A DNA stretch of 64,000 bases, from assembly GCA_020633435.1 (NCBI GenBank), contig JACKDP010000002.1, forward strand, positions 844,651-908,650. Direction: 5' to 3'. This DNA is from Myxococcales bacterium. Its GTDB lineage: Bacteria > Myxococcota_A > Bradymonadia > UBA7976 > UBA1532. Positions within the stretch are counted from its first letter, which is position 1; each line of letters begins with the position of its first letter. Positions 18,078-27,462 of this stretch are shown here, piece after piece. The translations under genes were made by a program, and so were the position numbers. The notes below the pieces were generated by a model. It made no database searches and was not told the origin of the DNA. It saw only the letters and a program-made list of their open reading frames with translations.

Positions 18078-18489
18078 GGCCGTCGCCCCGGGCCACCAGG
18101 CGGTCGGCGTCGTCGTAGGCCGCCAGGATGACGGCCCCGGCGTCGACCTGGGCCTCGATGCCCTGGGAACGCTCGGGGGTGCCCAGCGCGAACCACGCCT
18201 CGGCGGCCTCGCCCATGACCATGCTGGCCTCGTCCGCCAGCTCGCCGATGCCATCCTCGTCAGCCCCGGCCAGGCCCTCGCGGCTGCAGTCGAGGTCCTC
18301 GTCGCAGCCGGTGGTGCACTGCAGGTCCACGTCGCAGCCGGCGTAGGGCACCACCGCCTCGAACGGCCCGGCGGCCAGGCCCGCGTCGGCCCCGGGCACC
18401 CCGGCGTCGGCGTTGCCCAGCACCGGATCCGTGTTCACGGCGCAGCCGACGAGCAGCAACGCCGCCGACGCGCGGGCGATCCTCCGCAT
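17968..18489 (-). CDS. acidic lipoprotein, 173 aa
   Basis: The ATG at 18489 is preceded by GGAGAGG with about 6 bases spacing and starts a lipoprotein signal (LLLVGC, Cys15). The mature protein has a short Cys cluster (GCDVDLQCTTGCDEDLDC) with four Cys between acidic residues, resembling in miniature the Cys/Asp surface proteins elsewhere in the window, then a strand-rich C-terminal half. No known domain is seen. The 3' end runs 110 bases into the convergent apbE gene. It is divergent from the kinase-SUMF1 gene, with 92 bases between the starts. Confidence 0.7.
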   Translation of the reverse strand: MRRIARASAALLLVGCAVNTDPVLGNADAGVPGADAGLAAGPFEAVVPYAGCDVDLQCTTGCDEDLDCSREGLAGADEDGIGELADEASMVMGEAAEAWFALGTPERSQGIEAQVDAGAVILAAYDDADRLVARGDGLIVVPAAMAAQRLRLRVVAMPGASVDLARTWLPQGT

Positions 18490-18581
18490 GGTTTGCCTCT
18501 CCTTCGCTCGATTGCTAGCGTACGGGCTGCGCTGACGCCGCCGCAAACCGGCCCCCTGACCCCGGGAACCGCCCCAACTCC

Positions 18582-21152
18582 ATGCTGACCGAGCTCGACC
18601 TCGCGCTCTACCTCGTCGCCCTCGCCTCGCCGGCCATCGATCCGCGGGTCCTCGCGCAGGCCGTGGCCGCGGTGGGGGCCGGGGCGCCGACGCTGGCCGA
18701 GGCCCTGCAGGCCGAGGGCGTGACGACCGCGACGCTGATGGCGCTGCCGGGCATGCGCGTGGACGAGCGGGACGCGACCATCGAGGGGGGCCTGCCCACC
18801 TTCGTCGACACCGGCTCCGAGGGCGGCGGGGACGAGGCGGGGCTGCAGGGCTACGCCGTCCTCGGCCTGTCCCCCGCCCGCTTCGCGCGGCGCTTCCAGG
18901 CCGGCGTCGAGCTCGGGCGCGGCGGCGTGGGGCGGGTGGTGGAGGCCCACGACCAGCTCGTCGGGCGCACGGTGGCGCTCAAGACGCTGCACGCCGGCGG
19001 CAGCAACGCCTCGGCCCTGCGCCGCTTCGTGGCCGAGGCGCGCACGACGGCCCAGCTCGAGCACCCCAACGTGGTGCCCGTCTACGACTTCGGGGTGCTG
19101 CCCGACGGCACCCCGTGCTTCGCGATGAAGCGCGTCCGCGGCCGGTCGCTCAAGGCCGTCCTGGCGGGGCTGCTCGCCGACGATCCGACCTGCCGGGCCG
19201 CCTTCAGCCCCTACCGCCTGCTGCGCATCCTCATCGGCGTGGGCCAGGCCGTCGACTACGCCCACTCCCACGGCGTCGTGCACCGCGACCTGAAGCCCGA
19301 CAACATCATGGTCGGCGACTTCGGCGAGGTCCTCGTCATGGACTGGGGCGTCGCGAAGGTGCTGCGGCGGGGCGCGGACGAGCCCGGCGGCGTCATCACG
19401 CTGACGGATGACGAGGGCGGCGGCACGCTGGCGGGCAGCATCGTCGGCACCCCGGGGTACATGCCCCCCGAGCAGGCCCGCGGCGAGCACGATCGCATCG
19501 ACGGCCGGGCCGACGTCTGGGCGCTGGGGGCCATCCTCTACGAGATCCTGACGGGCCAGCGGCCCTTCCAGAGCGAGAACAGCACCCTGGCGGTGCTGGT
19601 GGCCACCTCCAGCCGCGACGTGCCCCGGGCCTCCTCGGTGGATCCGGCGCGGTCGGTGCCCGCCGATCTGGAGGAGATCTGCACCCGCGCCCTGGCCCGC
19701 GAGCCGGCCCAGCGCTACCCGTCTGCCCGGGCCCTCTGCGACGACATCGAGCTGTACCTGACGGGCACCCGCGAGCGCGACCGCCGCCAGGCGGAGGCCG
19801 ACCGGCTGGTCGCCGAGGCGGAGGAGTCGCTCTGGTACCTGGGCATGCTCCGCGACGAGCTCGCCGACCTGCAGGCCCGGCTGGCCGAGCAGCCGCCGCT
19901 GTCGGGGCAGGAGCCCATCGCCCAGAAGCGGGTGTACTGGGCCGCCGAGGACCGCTGCGCCTCCCTCGACCGCGAGCAGCGCCAGGCCTTCGGCTGGGCG
20001 GAGGGCAAGCTCATCCAGGCGGTGGAGCAGAGCCCCACCCACGAGAGCGCTCGCAGCCTGCTGGCCGACATGCACTGGCGCCGGTACCGGCAGGCGCGCT
20101 CCGCCCACGAGCTCGAGGCCGCCGAGGAGCACCTGAAGGCGGTGGCGCGCTACCGCCCCGCCGATCCGCGCCTGCGCCAGCCCATCGGGCTCACGCTGCA
20201 GACGTCGCCGGCGGGGGCCGAGGTGGTGCTGGCGCGGGTGGTGGAGCAGGACCGCGTGCTCGTGTCGACGGCCGAGCGCAGCCTGGGCCAGGCGCCGCTG
20301 GTGGACGTGCCCATCCCGACCGGCCGCAGCACGCTGGAGATCCGCGTGCCCGGGCGGCGGCCCGTCTTCATCCCGGTCATGGCCTGGCAGGGCGACACGC
20401 TGAGCCTGGCGGTGGACGTCCCCACCGAGGCCGAGCTCGGCCCCGACTTCGCCTTCGTGCCCGGCGGCCACTACGTGCGCGGCACCGACCCCGAGGCCAT
20501 CCTGGCGCGGCCGTCGGGCCTGGTGTACGTGCCCCCGTTCGCCATCGGGCGCTTCCCGGTGACCTGCGGGGAGTACTTCGAATTCCTCAATGATCTTCCG
20601 CGTGAAGACGCCCTGCGCCACGCGCCGCGGGCCCCGGGTCAGGGCATCATCGTGCCCCCGGGGCCGAGCGGCTGGGCGGCGCCCGCGCTCGACGTCGACG
20701 GCGACGTCTGGGATCCACGCTGGCCCGTCTTCAACGTCAGCTACGAGGACGCCGAGGCCTACGCCCGGTGGCGCAGCGACCGCGACGGGGTGGCCTACCG
20801 CCTGCCCACCGAGGACGAGTGGGAGAAGGCCGCCCGCGGGGCCGACGGGCGCGTCTTCCCGTGGGGGGATCACTTCGATCCGACGTTCTGCCGGATGCGC
20901 ACCAGCGATCCGGGGGATCTGCTGCCGCGGCCGGTCGGCGACTACCCCGCCGATCGCTCGCCCTACGGCGTGCACGACATGGCGGGGGGCGTCCGGGAGT
21001 GGGTGGATGGCTGGCTGGAGAAGGGGCTGCGGTCCGCGCGGGGCGGCGCCTTCAACCACTACGCCTTCCTGTGCCGGGCGGCGAGCCGGTTCGGCTACTC
21101 GCCCCGGACGGCCATCGCGGGGCTGGGCTTCCGGCTGGTGAAGGGGCTCTAG
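18582..21152 (+). CDS. Ser/Thr protein kinase fused to a SUMF1 domain, 856 aa
   Basis: Domain order: about 100 N-terminal residues without assignment; a Hanks-type kinase (about 105-390) with GRGGVGRVV, HRDLKPDN (His234-Asp236) and MDWGVAK, where the usual DFG is DWG (Asp254); a charged helical segment with TPR-like helices (about 400-540); a PEGA-like strand region (about 545-610); and a SUMF1 domain (622-856) with FAFVPGGHYVRGTD, LPTEDEWEKAARG and ARGGAFNHYAFLC. Of the two catalytic Cys positions of formylglycine-generating enzymes only the second seems present. No membrane segment stands out. DWG in place of DFG occurs in a branch of kinases from Myxococcota and Planctomycetes. The fusion links phosphorylation with a fold usually involved in protein or small-molecule modification. 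The stop shares CTAG with the convergent PKD gene. Confidence 0.87.
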   Translation: MLTELDLALYLVALASPAIDPRVLAQAVAAVGAGAPTLAEALQAEGVTTATLMALPGMRVDERDATIEGGLPTFVDTGSEGGGDEAGLQGYAVLGLSPARFARRFQAGVELGRGGVGRVVEAHDQLVGRTVALKTLHAGGSNASALRRFVAEARTTAQLEHPNVVPVYDFGVLPDGTPCFAMKRVRGRSLKAVLAGLLADDPTCRAAFSPYRLLRILIGVGQAVDYAHSHGVVHRDLKPDNIMVGDFGEVLVMDWGVAKVLRRGADEPGGVITLTDDEGGGTLAGSIVGTPGYMPPEQARGEHDRIDGRADVWALGAILYEILTGQRPFQSENSTLAVLVATSSRDVPRASSVDPARSVPADLEEICTRALAREPAQRYPSARALCDDIELYLTGTRERDRRQAEADRLVAEAEESLWYLGMLRDELADLQARLAEQPPLSGQEPIAQKRVYWAAEDRCASLDREQRQAFGWAEGKLIQAVEQSPTHESARSLLADMHWRRYRQARSAHELEAAEEHLKAVARYRPADPRLRQPIGLTLQTSPAGAEVVLARVVEQDRVLVSTAERSLGQAPLVDVPIPTGRSTLEIRVPGRRPVFIPVMAWQGDTLSLAVDVPTEAELGPDFAFVPGGHYVRGTDPEAILARPSGLVYVPPFAIGRFPVTCGEYFEFLNDLPREDALRHAPRAPGQGIIVPPGPSGWAAPALDVDGDVWDPRWPVFNVSYEDAEAYARWRSDRDGVAYRLPTEDEWEKAARGADGRVFPWGDHFDPTFCRMRTSDPGDLLPRPVGDYPADRSPYGVHDMAGGVREWVDGWLEKGLRSARGGAFNHYAFLCRAASRFGYSPRTAIAGLGFRLVKGL

Positions 21153-24100
21153 CGGCGACGACGCCGCAGGCCGATGAGGCCGAGGGCCAGCAGGGCCAGG
21201 CTCCAGGGGGAGTCGGCGCTGCGGCCCACCACGCTGCAGCAGCCATCGCTGGCGCCACCGCCGCCGCCACCCTGCGCCTCGATGGCGAACGACCAGGGCG
21301 CCGTCTTGCCGGCGCTGTTGCCGCCCTCGTCGAAGGCCTCCACCTGCCACTGGTAGCTCTTGCCGGCCTCGACGCGGTTGCCCAGGCAGAAGCCCTGGTT
21401 CATCAGGGGCACGGAGTCGCCGCACTCGCCGGTGTCGAGGCAGTAGGTCACCACGTAGGTCACGGCGGTGCGCTCGGGATCGAGCACCGGCGTCCACGTC
21501 ACGCAGGCGTCGTTCAGGCGCACCTTGCCGCCGTCCACGGGCGTCTGGTGCATCGGCTGGGGCGGCGGGTGGTCGACGGCCGAGACGAAGAACGTCACGG
21601 CGGCGGCTTCGGAGACGGCGCCGCCGTCATCCACGGCGTGCACCTCGAGGGTGTGGTCCGTGTCCTCGATGAGCGAGACCGTCGGCGTCCAGTGGGCCTC
21701 CTGCCCCTGGGGCACGATGACCGGCTCGCTCTCCTCCAGGTACTCGGGGGCGCCGGCCTGGCGGACGCGGAAGACGTAGCCCACCTCGGTGTCGTCGTCG
21801 TCGCGCACCTGGCCCGCCACGCACTCCGGCGTGAGGGACGTCACCAGCGCGCCCTCGGTGGGGGCGATGATGACGGGCACGGACGGGCCCTGGTTCTGGG
21901 TGTCGATGGTGAAGGCCCAGCGCTCGCTCGGCTCGGACAGGGCGCCCGCCTCGTCCTCGGCCACCACGTCCCAGAGGAAGGTGCCGTTCTCGCTCAGGCC
22001 CGCCCCCGACGTGTCGAAGATGACGACGCCGTCGCCGGGCTGGCCGACGCCGTTGGTGAAGGCCTCGCCGTTGCGGCGGTAGATGCGGAACTTGTAGACG
22101 AGGGCGTCGCCGTCCGGGTCGACCGAGGGCAGCACCACCAGCGAGGGCGCCACGGTGTCGACGATGCTCTGGTCGGGGGGCGACGAGAGCACGGGGGCCG
22201 ACGGCGGCTGGTTCTGGGCGTTGGTGCGGAAGCGCCAGACGTCCGAGAACGGGCTGCGCACGCCGCCGCCGATGGCCGCCGCGCGCCAGTAGTAGTCCTG
22301 GTCTTCCAGCAGCGTGCCGGCGTCGGGCGTCCAGCGGTTCTGGTTGGCGCCGTCCTCCTGGGGCTGCGGGTCGCTCAGCAGGATGGGCTCGGACAGCTCG
22401 GCGTCGGCGTAGATCTCGTAGACGATGAACAGCTCGTCGTCCTCGCGATCCGACGACACCGCGCTCACCAGGAACGTCGGCGTCAGCGTCTCGACGCGGG
22501 CCCCGTTGGCCGGCGCGATGAGCTCGGGGACGGAGGCCCCCTCGTAGATGAAGGGATCGGTGCCCTCATCCCACTCCACCAGGTTGCTGCGGCCGTCGTT
22601 GTCGGGATCGGCGTCGGCGTCGTCGGGGTTGGTGGGATCCAGGCAGATGGAGCCATCGGCGTTGCAGGTGTTGCGCTCGAAGGTGTCGGGCAGGCCGTCG
22701 GCGTCCTCGTCCTGGGGCAGCACGGGCACGATGAGCTCGGTGCGGGCGGTGCCGCCGTCGCCGTCGGCCACGGTGATCGTCAGGGTGATGGGGCTGGCCA
22801 GGAACTGGTCGAACGTCGGGACCCAGTCGATGAGGCCGATCTGGGCGTCGATGGACACGCCGGCCGGCGGATCGATGAGGCCGTAGGTGAGCGGATCGGC
22901 CGCGCCGGCCGGGTCCTCGGCGGGCACGACGAGGTTGTAGGGCTGGCCCTCGATGGCCGGCCGGACGAACTCCACCGGGATGAAGTGCGGCGCGACGTTG
23001 GCCACGATCATCTGGGCGCGGGCCACGTCGCTCTCGCCGCCGTCATCGTCGATGGCCTGGACCTGGGCGTTGAAGATGGCGTCGTCGAGGGCCGGCAGGC
23101 GGAAGCGCAGGCTCTCGTCGCCGTCGACCACCACCTCGCGCTCCTCCCCCTGCACCGTCCAGCGCAGGCGGAAGGTGTCGGCCGAGCCGGGGTCGGTCAC
23201 CTCGGCCGTGAAGACCATCTCCTCGCCCTCGTTGACGGGCGAGTTGGAGGACAGGCGCACCGTCGGCGCGACGTTGGTGATCTCGATCTCGCGCAGGGCG
23301 TCGATGACGTCGTTGCCGTCGTCCACCACGACCCGCACGGTGAAGAAGCCGTTGTCCGGGTAGCGCCAGCGGACGAAGGGCTCGAGCTGCTGCTCGAACT
23401 CGAAGACCCCGTCGTTGTCCAGGTCGAAGCTGTAGGTCAGGCGGTCGTTGCCCGGATCGTCGGCCACGGCCCGCACCACGACCTCGGCGCCCTCGGGCTG
23501 GGGGCTCTCCAGGTCGACCTGCAGCCGCGGGATCTCGTTGCGCACCCGGATGGGCGTCGTCAGCTCCACCTGGCCGCCGTCGCCGTCGTCCACGACGCAG
23601 CGGATGGTGAAGTCGCCCTGCTGGGCGAAGGTGTGGCGCTGCACCGGCTGGCGGCTGTCGATGAGCTCGAACTGGCCGTCCCCGTCGAAGTCCCAGTCGT
23701 AGGTCAGCACGTCGTCGCCGGGATCGGTGGCCTGGACGCTGACCTCGAACTCCTGGCCCTCCACCACGAACTGCGGGGCGCGGATGCTGCCGGCGGGCGG
23801 GGCGTTGTTGACGGTGATCTCGGTGCTGCCGCTGGCGAAGGCGCCGTCGTCGTCGCGCACGCGCACGCCCACGATGTAGACGCCCTGCTGGCGGAAGATG
23901 TGCTCCACGAAGGGGTCGGCCTGGCCGGCCACGTCTTCGTCGAAGAGGCCGTCGTTGTCCAGGTCGAACGAGTAGTCGAGCACGTCGGCCGCGCCGCGGT
24001 CGAAGGCGTCGACGTCGATGGTGACGGGGCCGCCCTCGAAGACGGGGCCGGTGTTCGTCACGCTGCGGATCTCGGGCCGGGCGTTGAGGACGGAGACCTG

Positions 24101-25723
24101 GAACTCGCGCTCGTTGGCCGCCCCCTGGTCGTCGCTGACGCGCACCCGGATGGTGTAGAGGCCGTTGTCGGGGAAGACGGTGGAGGTCGCGGCCAGGTCC
24201 TCGCCGCACCGCTCGAACATGCCGTCGTTGTCCAGATCATAGCAGTAGGTGATGACGTCGCCGCCCGCGTCCGAGGCCACCGTGTTGATGGCCACCTCGG
24301 CGCCCTCGAGCACCGGGCTGGCGGCGAAGAACTGCTGGATCTCGGGGCCGCGGTTGCCGACGACCACCGGGAAGACGCGCTCGTTGCTGCCGCCGTCGTC
24401 GTCGCGCACCCGCACCCGGGCCATGTACTGGCCGTCCTGGAGGTAGCGGTGCTCGTACTGGAGGTCGGCCACGTCGACCTCGTCGTAGGTGCCGTCGCCG
24501 TCCCAGTCGAAGTCGAGCAGCAGCTGGTCGGCCCCCGGATCCGTCACGCGCACCTCGACGGCCAGGCGCTGGCCCTCGTCGATGGGGCTGTCCGTGACGA
24601 CGCCGTCGATGCGCGGGGCCACGTTGCGGACCGAGACGACCGCGGCGTGCACGTCGCTCTTTCCGCCGGGATCCTGCACGCGGACGGCCACCGGGTAGGC
24701 GCCGTCGTCGTCGAACGTCACGAAGGCGTTGGCGCCCTGGGCGTCGTCGAACTCGCCGTCGTCGTCCAGATCCCAGGCGTACTGCAGGACGGCCCCCTCG
24801 GCGTCGTAGGAGCGCACCGCGGAGAGCGCCACCTGGGAGCCCTCGCTGGCGTTGTAGGGGCCGCCGGCGTCGGCGAGCGGGCTCGCGTTGGCGGGATCGA
24901 CGTCGAAGTTGGCGATGGCGCGGCGGGTCGCCTCATCGAGGCCGAAGAGCAGGTCGACGCTCTGGGCCTCCAGCAGGTGCTCCACCTCGTCCAGGGCCGC
25001 CACCCGCAGGGCCTCGTGCACCACCGCGGACAGCAGGATGATGGTCTGGCCAGGCTGCACGGTGACGTCGCGGTACTCCCAGGCCACCGCCCCCCGCCGC
25101 CCGGGCTCCACCAGATCGGTGGCGATGCGCGCCGGCGCGAAGCGGGCGCCGGACCCGAAGACCAGCAGGCCCACCGCCGGGGCGCTGCCCTCGGCGTCCT
25201 CGTCATCCAGGAGCAGCCAGCGATCCGAGGGCGCGGCGAAGGCGTCGTCGGAGTGGGTGCGCCAGAGCGTCGCCGCCGCGTCCGCGATGGCGCCGCCGCC
25301 GGCCCGCACCGTCCCGATGCGCACCGCCACCGTCACCGGGGCGCCGCCGTCGTTCGTGAGGGTGTCGAGGTAGCGGACGAAGCCGTCCGCGTCCGCCTGG
25401 CCGGCCGAGGGCACGTAGATGCGCCGCTGGACCAGGAGGCCGGCCATGCGCACCGGCGCCATGGCCCGCTGCCGCTGGTTGAGCTCCGCCTGGGAGGCCC
25501 CGCCGTTGGCGTCGTAGATGTCCGCCGGGGCGCAGGCCGCGTCGCAGTCGGCGCAGACCCGCACACACAGCTCGGGCCAGGCGCCGAAGTTCGCCGGTCC
25601 CGTCAGCTCGCCGCGGCCCGTGTCTTCGATGCGGAAGGTGGTCCCGTTGGGACCCACCAGGTCGACCCGCGCCTGGGCCGGGAAGGCCCCCAGCAACAGG
25701 CAGATTGCCAGCAGACTGCGCAT
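21149..25723 (-). CDS. giant PKD-repeat surface protein with MYXO-CTERM tail, 1524 aa
   Basis: A signal peptide (MRSLLAICLLLGAFPAQA) is followed by about 270 residues with a small Cys cluster. A long array of PKD-type beta-sandwich repeats spans about 280-970, each showing variants of YSFDLDNDGxF and VRVxDDxG; at least eight can be counted. One EF-like Asp-rich stretch (DEDADGLPDTF) and several fibronectin-like modules with W-x-P and YYWRA patterns follow (about 1060-1450). The end (about 1490-1524) has CCSVVG, a hydrophobic stretch and an Arg run, a MYXO-CTERM sorting tail. Such proteins form long extracellular stalks or adhesins; no catalytic domain is visible. It lies downstream of, and in the same direction as, the kinase gene at 25849-27462, 125 bases away. 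Confidence 0.88.
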   Translation of the reverse strand: MRSLLAICLLLGAFPAQARVDLVGPNGTTFRIEDTGRGELTGPANFGAWPELCVRVCADCDAACAPADIYDANGGASQAELNQRQRAMAPVRMAGLLVQRRIYVPSAGQADADGFVRYLDTLTNDGGAPVTVAVRIGTVRAGGGAIADAAATLWRTHSDDAFAAPSDRWLLLDDEDAEGSAPAVGLLVFGSGARFAPARIATDLVEPGRRGAVAWEYRDVTVQPGQTIILLSAVVHEALRVAALDEVEHLLEAQSVDLLFGLDEATRRAIANFDVDPANASPLADAGGPYNASEGSQVALSAVRSYDAEGAVLQYAWDLDDDGEFDDAQGANAFVTFDDDGAYPVAVRVQDPGGKSDVHAAVVSVRNVAPRIDGVVTDSPIDEGQRLAVEVRVTDPGADQLLLDFDWDGDGTYDEVDVADLQYEHRYLQDGQYMARVRVRDDDGGSNERVFPVVVGNRGPEIQQFFAASPVLEGAEVAINTVASDAGGDVITYCYDLDNDGMFERCGEDLAATSTVFPDNGLYTIRVRVSDDQGAANEREFQVSVLNARPEIRSVTNTGPVFEGGPVTIDVDAFDRGAADVLDYSFDLDNDGLFDEDVAGQADPFVEHIFRQQGVYIVGVRVRDDDGAFASGSTEITVNNAPPAGSIRAPQFVVEGQEFEVSVQATDPGDDVLTYDWDFDGDGQFELIDSRQPVQRHTFAQQGDFTIRCVVDDGDGGQVELTTPIRVRNEIPRLQVDLESPQPEGAEVVVRAVADDPGNDRLTYSFDLDNDGVFEFEQQLEPFVRWRYPDNGFFTVRVVVDDGNDVIDALREIEITNVAPTVRLSSNSPVNEGEEMVFTAEVTDPGSADTFRLRWTVQGEEREVVVDGDESLRFRLPALDDAIFNAQVQAIDDDGGESDVARAQMIVANVAPHFIPVEFVRPAIEGQPYNLVVPAEDPAGAADPLTYGLIDPPAGVSIDAQIGLIDWVPTFDQFLASPITLTITVADGDGGTARTELIVPVLPQDEDADGLPDTFERNTCNADGSICLDPTNPDDADADPDNDGRSNLVEWDEGTDPFIYEGASVPELIAPANGARVETLTPTFLVSAVSSDREDDELFIVYEIYADAELSEPILLSDPQPQEDGANQNRWTPDAGTLLEDQDYYWRAAAIGGGVRSPFSDVWRFRTNAQNQPPSAPVLSSPPDQSIVDTVAPSLVVLPSVDPDGDALVYKFRIYRRNGEAFTNGVGQPGDGVVIFDTSGAGLSENGTFLWDVVAEDEAGALSEPSERWAFTIDTQNQGPSVPVIIAPTEGALVTSLTPECVAGQVRDDDDTEVGYVFRVRQAGAPEYLEESEPVIVPQGQEAHWTPTVSLIEDTDHTLEVHAVDDGGAVSEAAAVTFFVSAVDHPPPQPMHQTPVDGGKVRLNDACVTWTPVLDPERTAVTYVVTYCLDTGECGDSVPLMNQGFCLGNRVEAGKSYQWQVEAFDEGGNSAGKTAPWSFAIEAQGGGGGGASDGCCSVVGRSADSPWSLALLALGLIGLRRRRR

Positions 25724-25848
25724 CCTGGTCCGCTCCTATCTTGCTCGCGTGCGTCGAGCGCCGCCCCGGGCACCCCGGGGCCGAGTCTCGACGACCGCGC
25801 CGTCCAAGTCCAGCCCGCGCGCGCACCGGGGCGCACACGGTCCCCCCC

Positions 25849-27462
25849 TCAGCGATAGCCGACGGCCACGGCGAGATCCACGGCCGCCTGGGCCAGCGCG
25901 CGGGCCTGCGCCCGCTCCAGATCATCCAGATCCACCCGCAGCGCCATGCGCCGCGCGGCGAGCTGCTCGCGCTCCGTGAGGATGCGCGCGCGCTCCAGCA
26001 CCAGCTCCGACTCCAGGGCCGCCCGCTCCGCCGAGACCCGCGCGCGCCGGCGCGTCAGGTTGGCGTACTGCATGCCGATCCGCCGGCGCCGCGCCGTGAT
26101 GCCGTCCGCGGCCTCCGCCGAGGCGATCTGCGCCTCCAGCAGATCGAGGCGGCCGGGGGCCAGCACGCTCTGCAGCGCCCCCGTCTGCTGGGCAGGCCCC
26201 GCGTTGGCCAGGCCATCGAGGATGGCGCGGGCGTGATCGAGCCCGAAGAGCGCGTTGCCCTCCTCGGCGTCCTGGCGCGCGAGCGTGCGCAGCTCCTCCG
26301 CCAGCGAGGCCTCGAGCTGCACCTGGTCCTGCAGCTGCAGCTCCCGCCGCGCCAGGGTGTCCTTCAGCTCGACCAGGGCGTCCTCGACGAGGGCCAGCTC
26401 CGTCCCCAGGGCCTCCACCCGCTGCCGCACCTGGTCGAGCTCGCCCAGATCCTCCAGCAGCGAGCCGGGGAGCTGGGACTCGTCGAACCAGCGCCGGGCG
26501 ATGGCCTCGCGCAGCACGCGCTCCACGGCCGCGTTGTCGCCGGGCTCCAGGCGCTCGGGCAGGCCGAGGGGCGAGTTGGCCACGGTGGGGGCGCGGGGGC
26601 CGCCGCCGAGGAAGGGCTGCAGCGCCTGCAACAGCGCGTCCGCGCTGGCGAATCGGGCCGCGGGATCCTTGGCGAGGCAGCGCAGGACCACGGCCTCCAG
26701 CTCGGCCGGCACGTCCGGCGCGAGGGGCCGCAGCCGCGGCGGCGGCGAGAAGCAGTGGTGCTCGGCCAGCTCGCCCGCGCCCTGGCCGATGAACGGCAGC
26801 CGCCCCGTGAGGCCCTCGAAGAGGATGACCCCCATGGCGTAGATGTCGGTCGCCGGGGAGATCTCCTGGCCCAGCGCCAGCTCCGGCGGCAGGTACTCGG
26901 GGGTGCCCAGGACGAGCCCCTGGACCGTCTGCACGAGGGAGTGCGGCTGGGCGCCGAGCAGCTTCGCGATGCCAAAGTCGAGCATCTTCACGAAGTCGTC
27001 CTGGCCGTCGCGCCGCACCAGGAAGACGTTGTCGGGCTTGATGTCGCGGTGGATGATGTCGAGCTGGTGGGCCCGCGCCAGGGCCGACAGCATCTGCGCG
27101 GCGATGGGCAGCATGCGCTCGGCCGTGACCTGGCGCCCGACGCTGACCAGGTGGGCCAGCGTCTTGCCCTCCAGGTACTCCATCGCGATGTAGGGCAGGC
27201 CGTCGGCGGTGCGGCCCCAGCCGTAGACCTCGACGACGTTCTGGTGGTCGATGCGGGTGATGGCCCGCGCCTCCTGCTCCAGGCGGCGGTCGGCGGCCAT
27301 GTTGGCCGGCAGCCCGGCCTGCAGGATCTTGATGGCGACGCCGCGTCCGGTGAGGCGCTCCCGGGCGAAGTACACCCGGCTCATGCCCCCGCGGCCCAGC
27401 AGCCGCTCCAGGACGTACTCGCCGACGCGAGCGCCCTGGCCGTCGAGGTCGCCGTCGCTCAC
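25849..27462 (-). CDS. Ser/Thr protein kinase with C-terminal coiled coil, 537 aa
   Basis: The GTG at 27462 overlaps the stop of the upstream propeller lipoprotein (GTGA), which fixes the start and shows coupling. The kinase domain spans about 15-280 with GRGGMSRVY, VAIK (Lys45), HRDIKPDN (138-145) and DFG (162-164), so it should be active. The rest, about 320-537, is a long Leu/Glu/Arg/Gln-rich helical region typical of coiled coils, ending LAVAVGYR. No membrane segment is visible; the coiled coil may dock it to the FHA or PEGA proteins of the same gene run. Targets are unknown. Confidence 0.88.
   Translation of the reverse strand: MSDGDLDGQGARVGEYVLERLLGRGGMSRVYFARERLTGRGVAIKILQAGLPANMAADRRLEQEARAITRIDHQNVVEVYGWGRTADGLPYIAMEYLEGKTLAHLVSVGRQVTAERMLPIAAQMLSALARAHQLDIIHRDIKPDNVFLVRRDGQDDFVKMLDFGIAKLLGAQPHSLVQTVQGLVLGTPEYLPPELALGQEISPATDIYAMGVILFEGLTGRLPFIGQGAGELAEHHCFSPPPRLRPLAPDVPAELEAVVLRCLAKDPAARFASADALLQALQPFLGGGPRAPTVANSPLGLPERLEPGDNAAVERVLREAIARRWFDESQLPGSLLEDLGELDQVRQRVEALGTELALVEDALVELKDTLARRELQLQDQVQLEASLAEELRTLARQDAEEGNALFGLDHARAILDGLANAGPAQQTGALQSVLAPGRLDLLEAQIASAEAADGITARRRRIGMQYANLTRRRARVSAERAALESELVLERARILTEREQLAARRMALRVDLDDLERAQARALAQAAVDLAVAVGYR

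Noticed and set aside
20768..25858. 1696-codon open frame opposite the PKD protein
   Set aside because: Same reason: composition is Val/Ala/His/Asp-rich without motifs, and the minus strand holds clear PKD repeats with signal and sorting tail.
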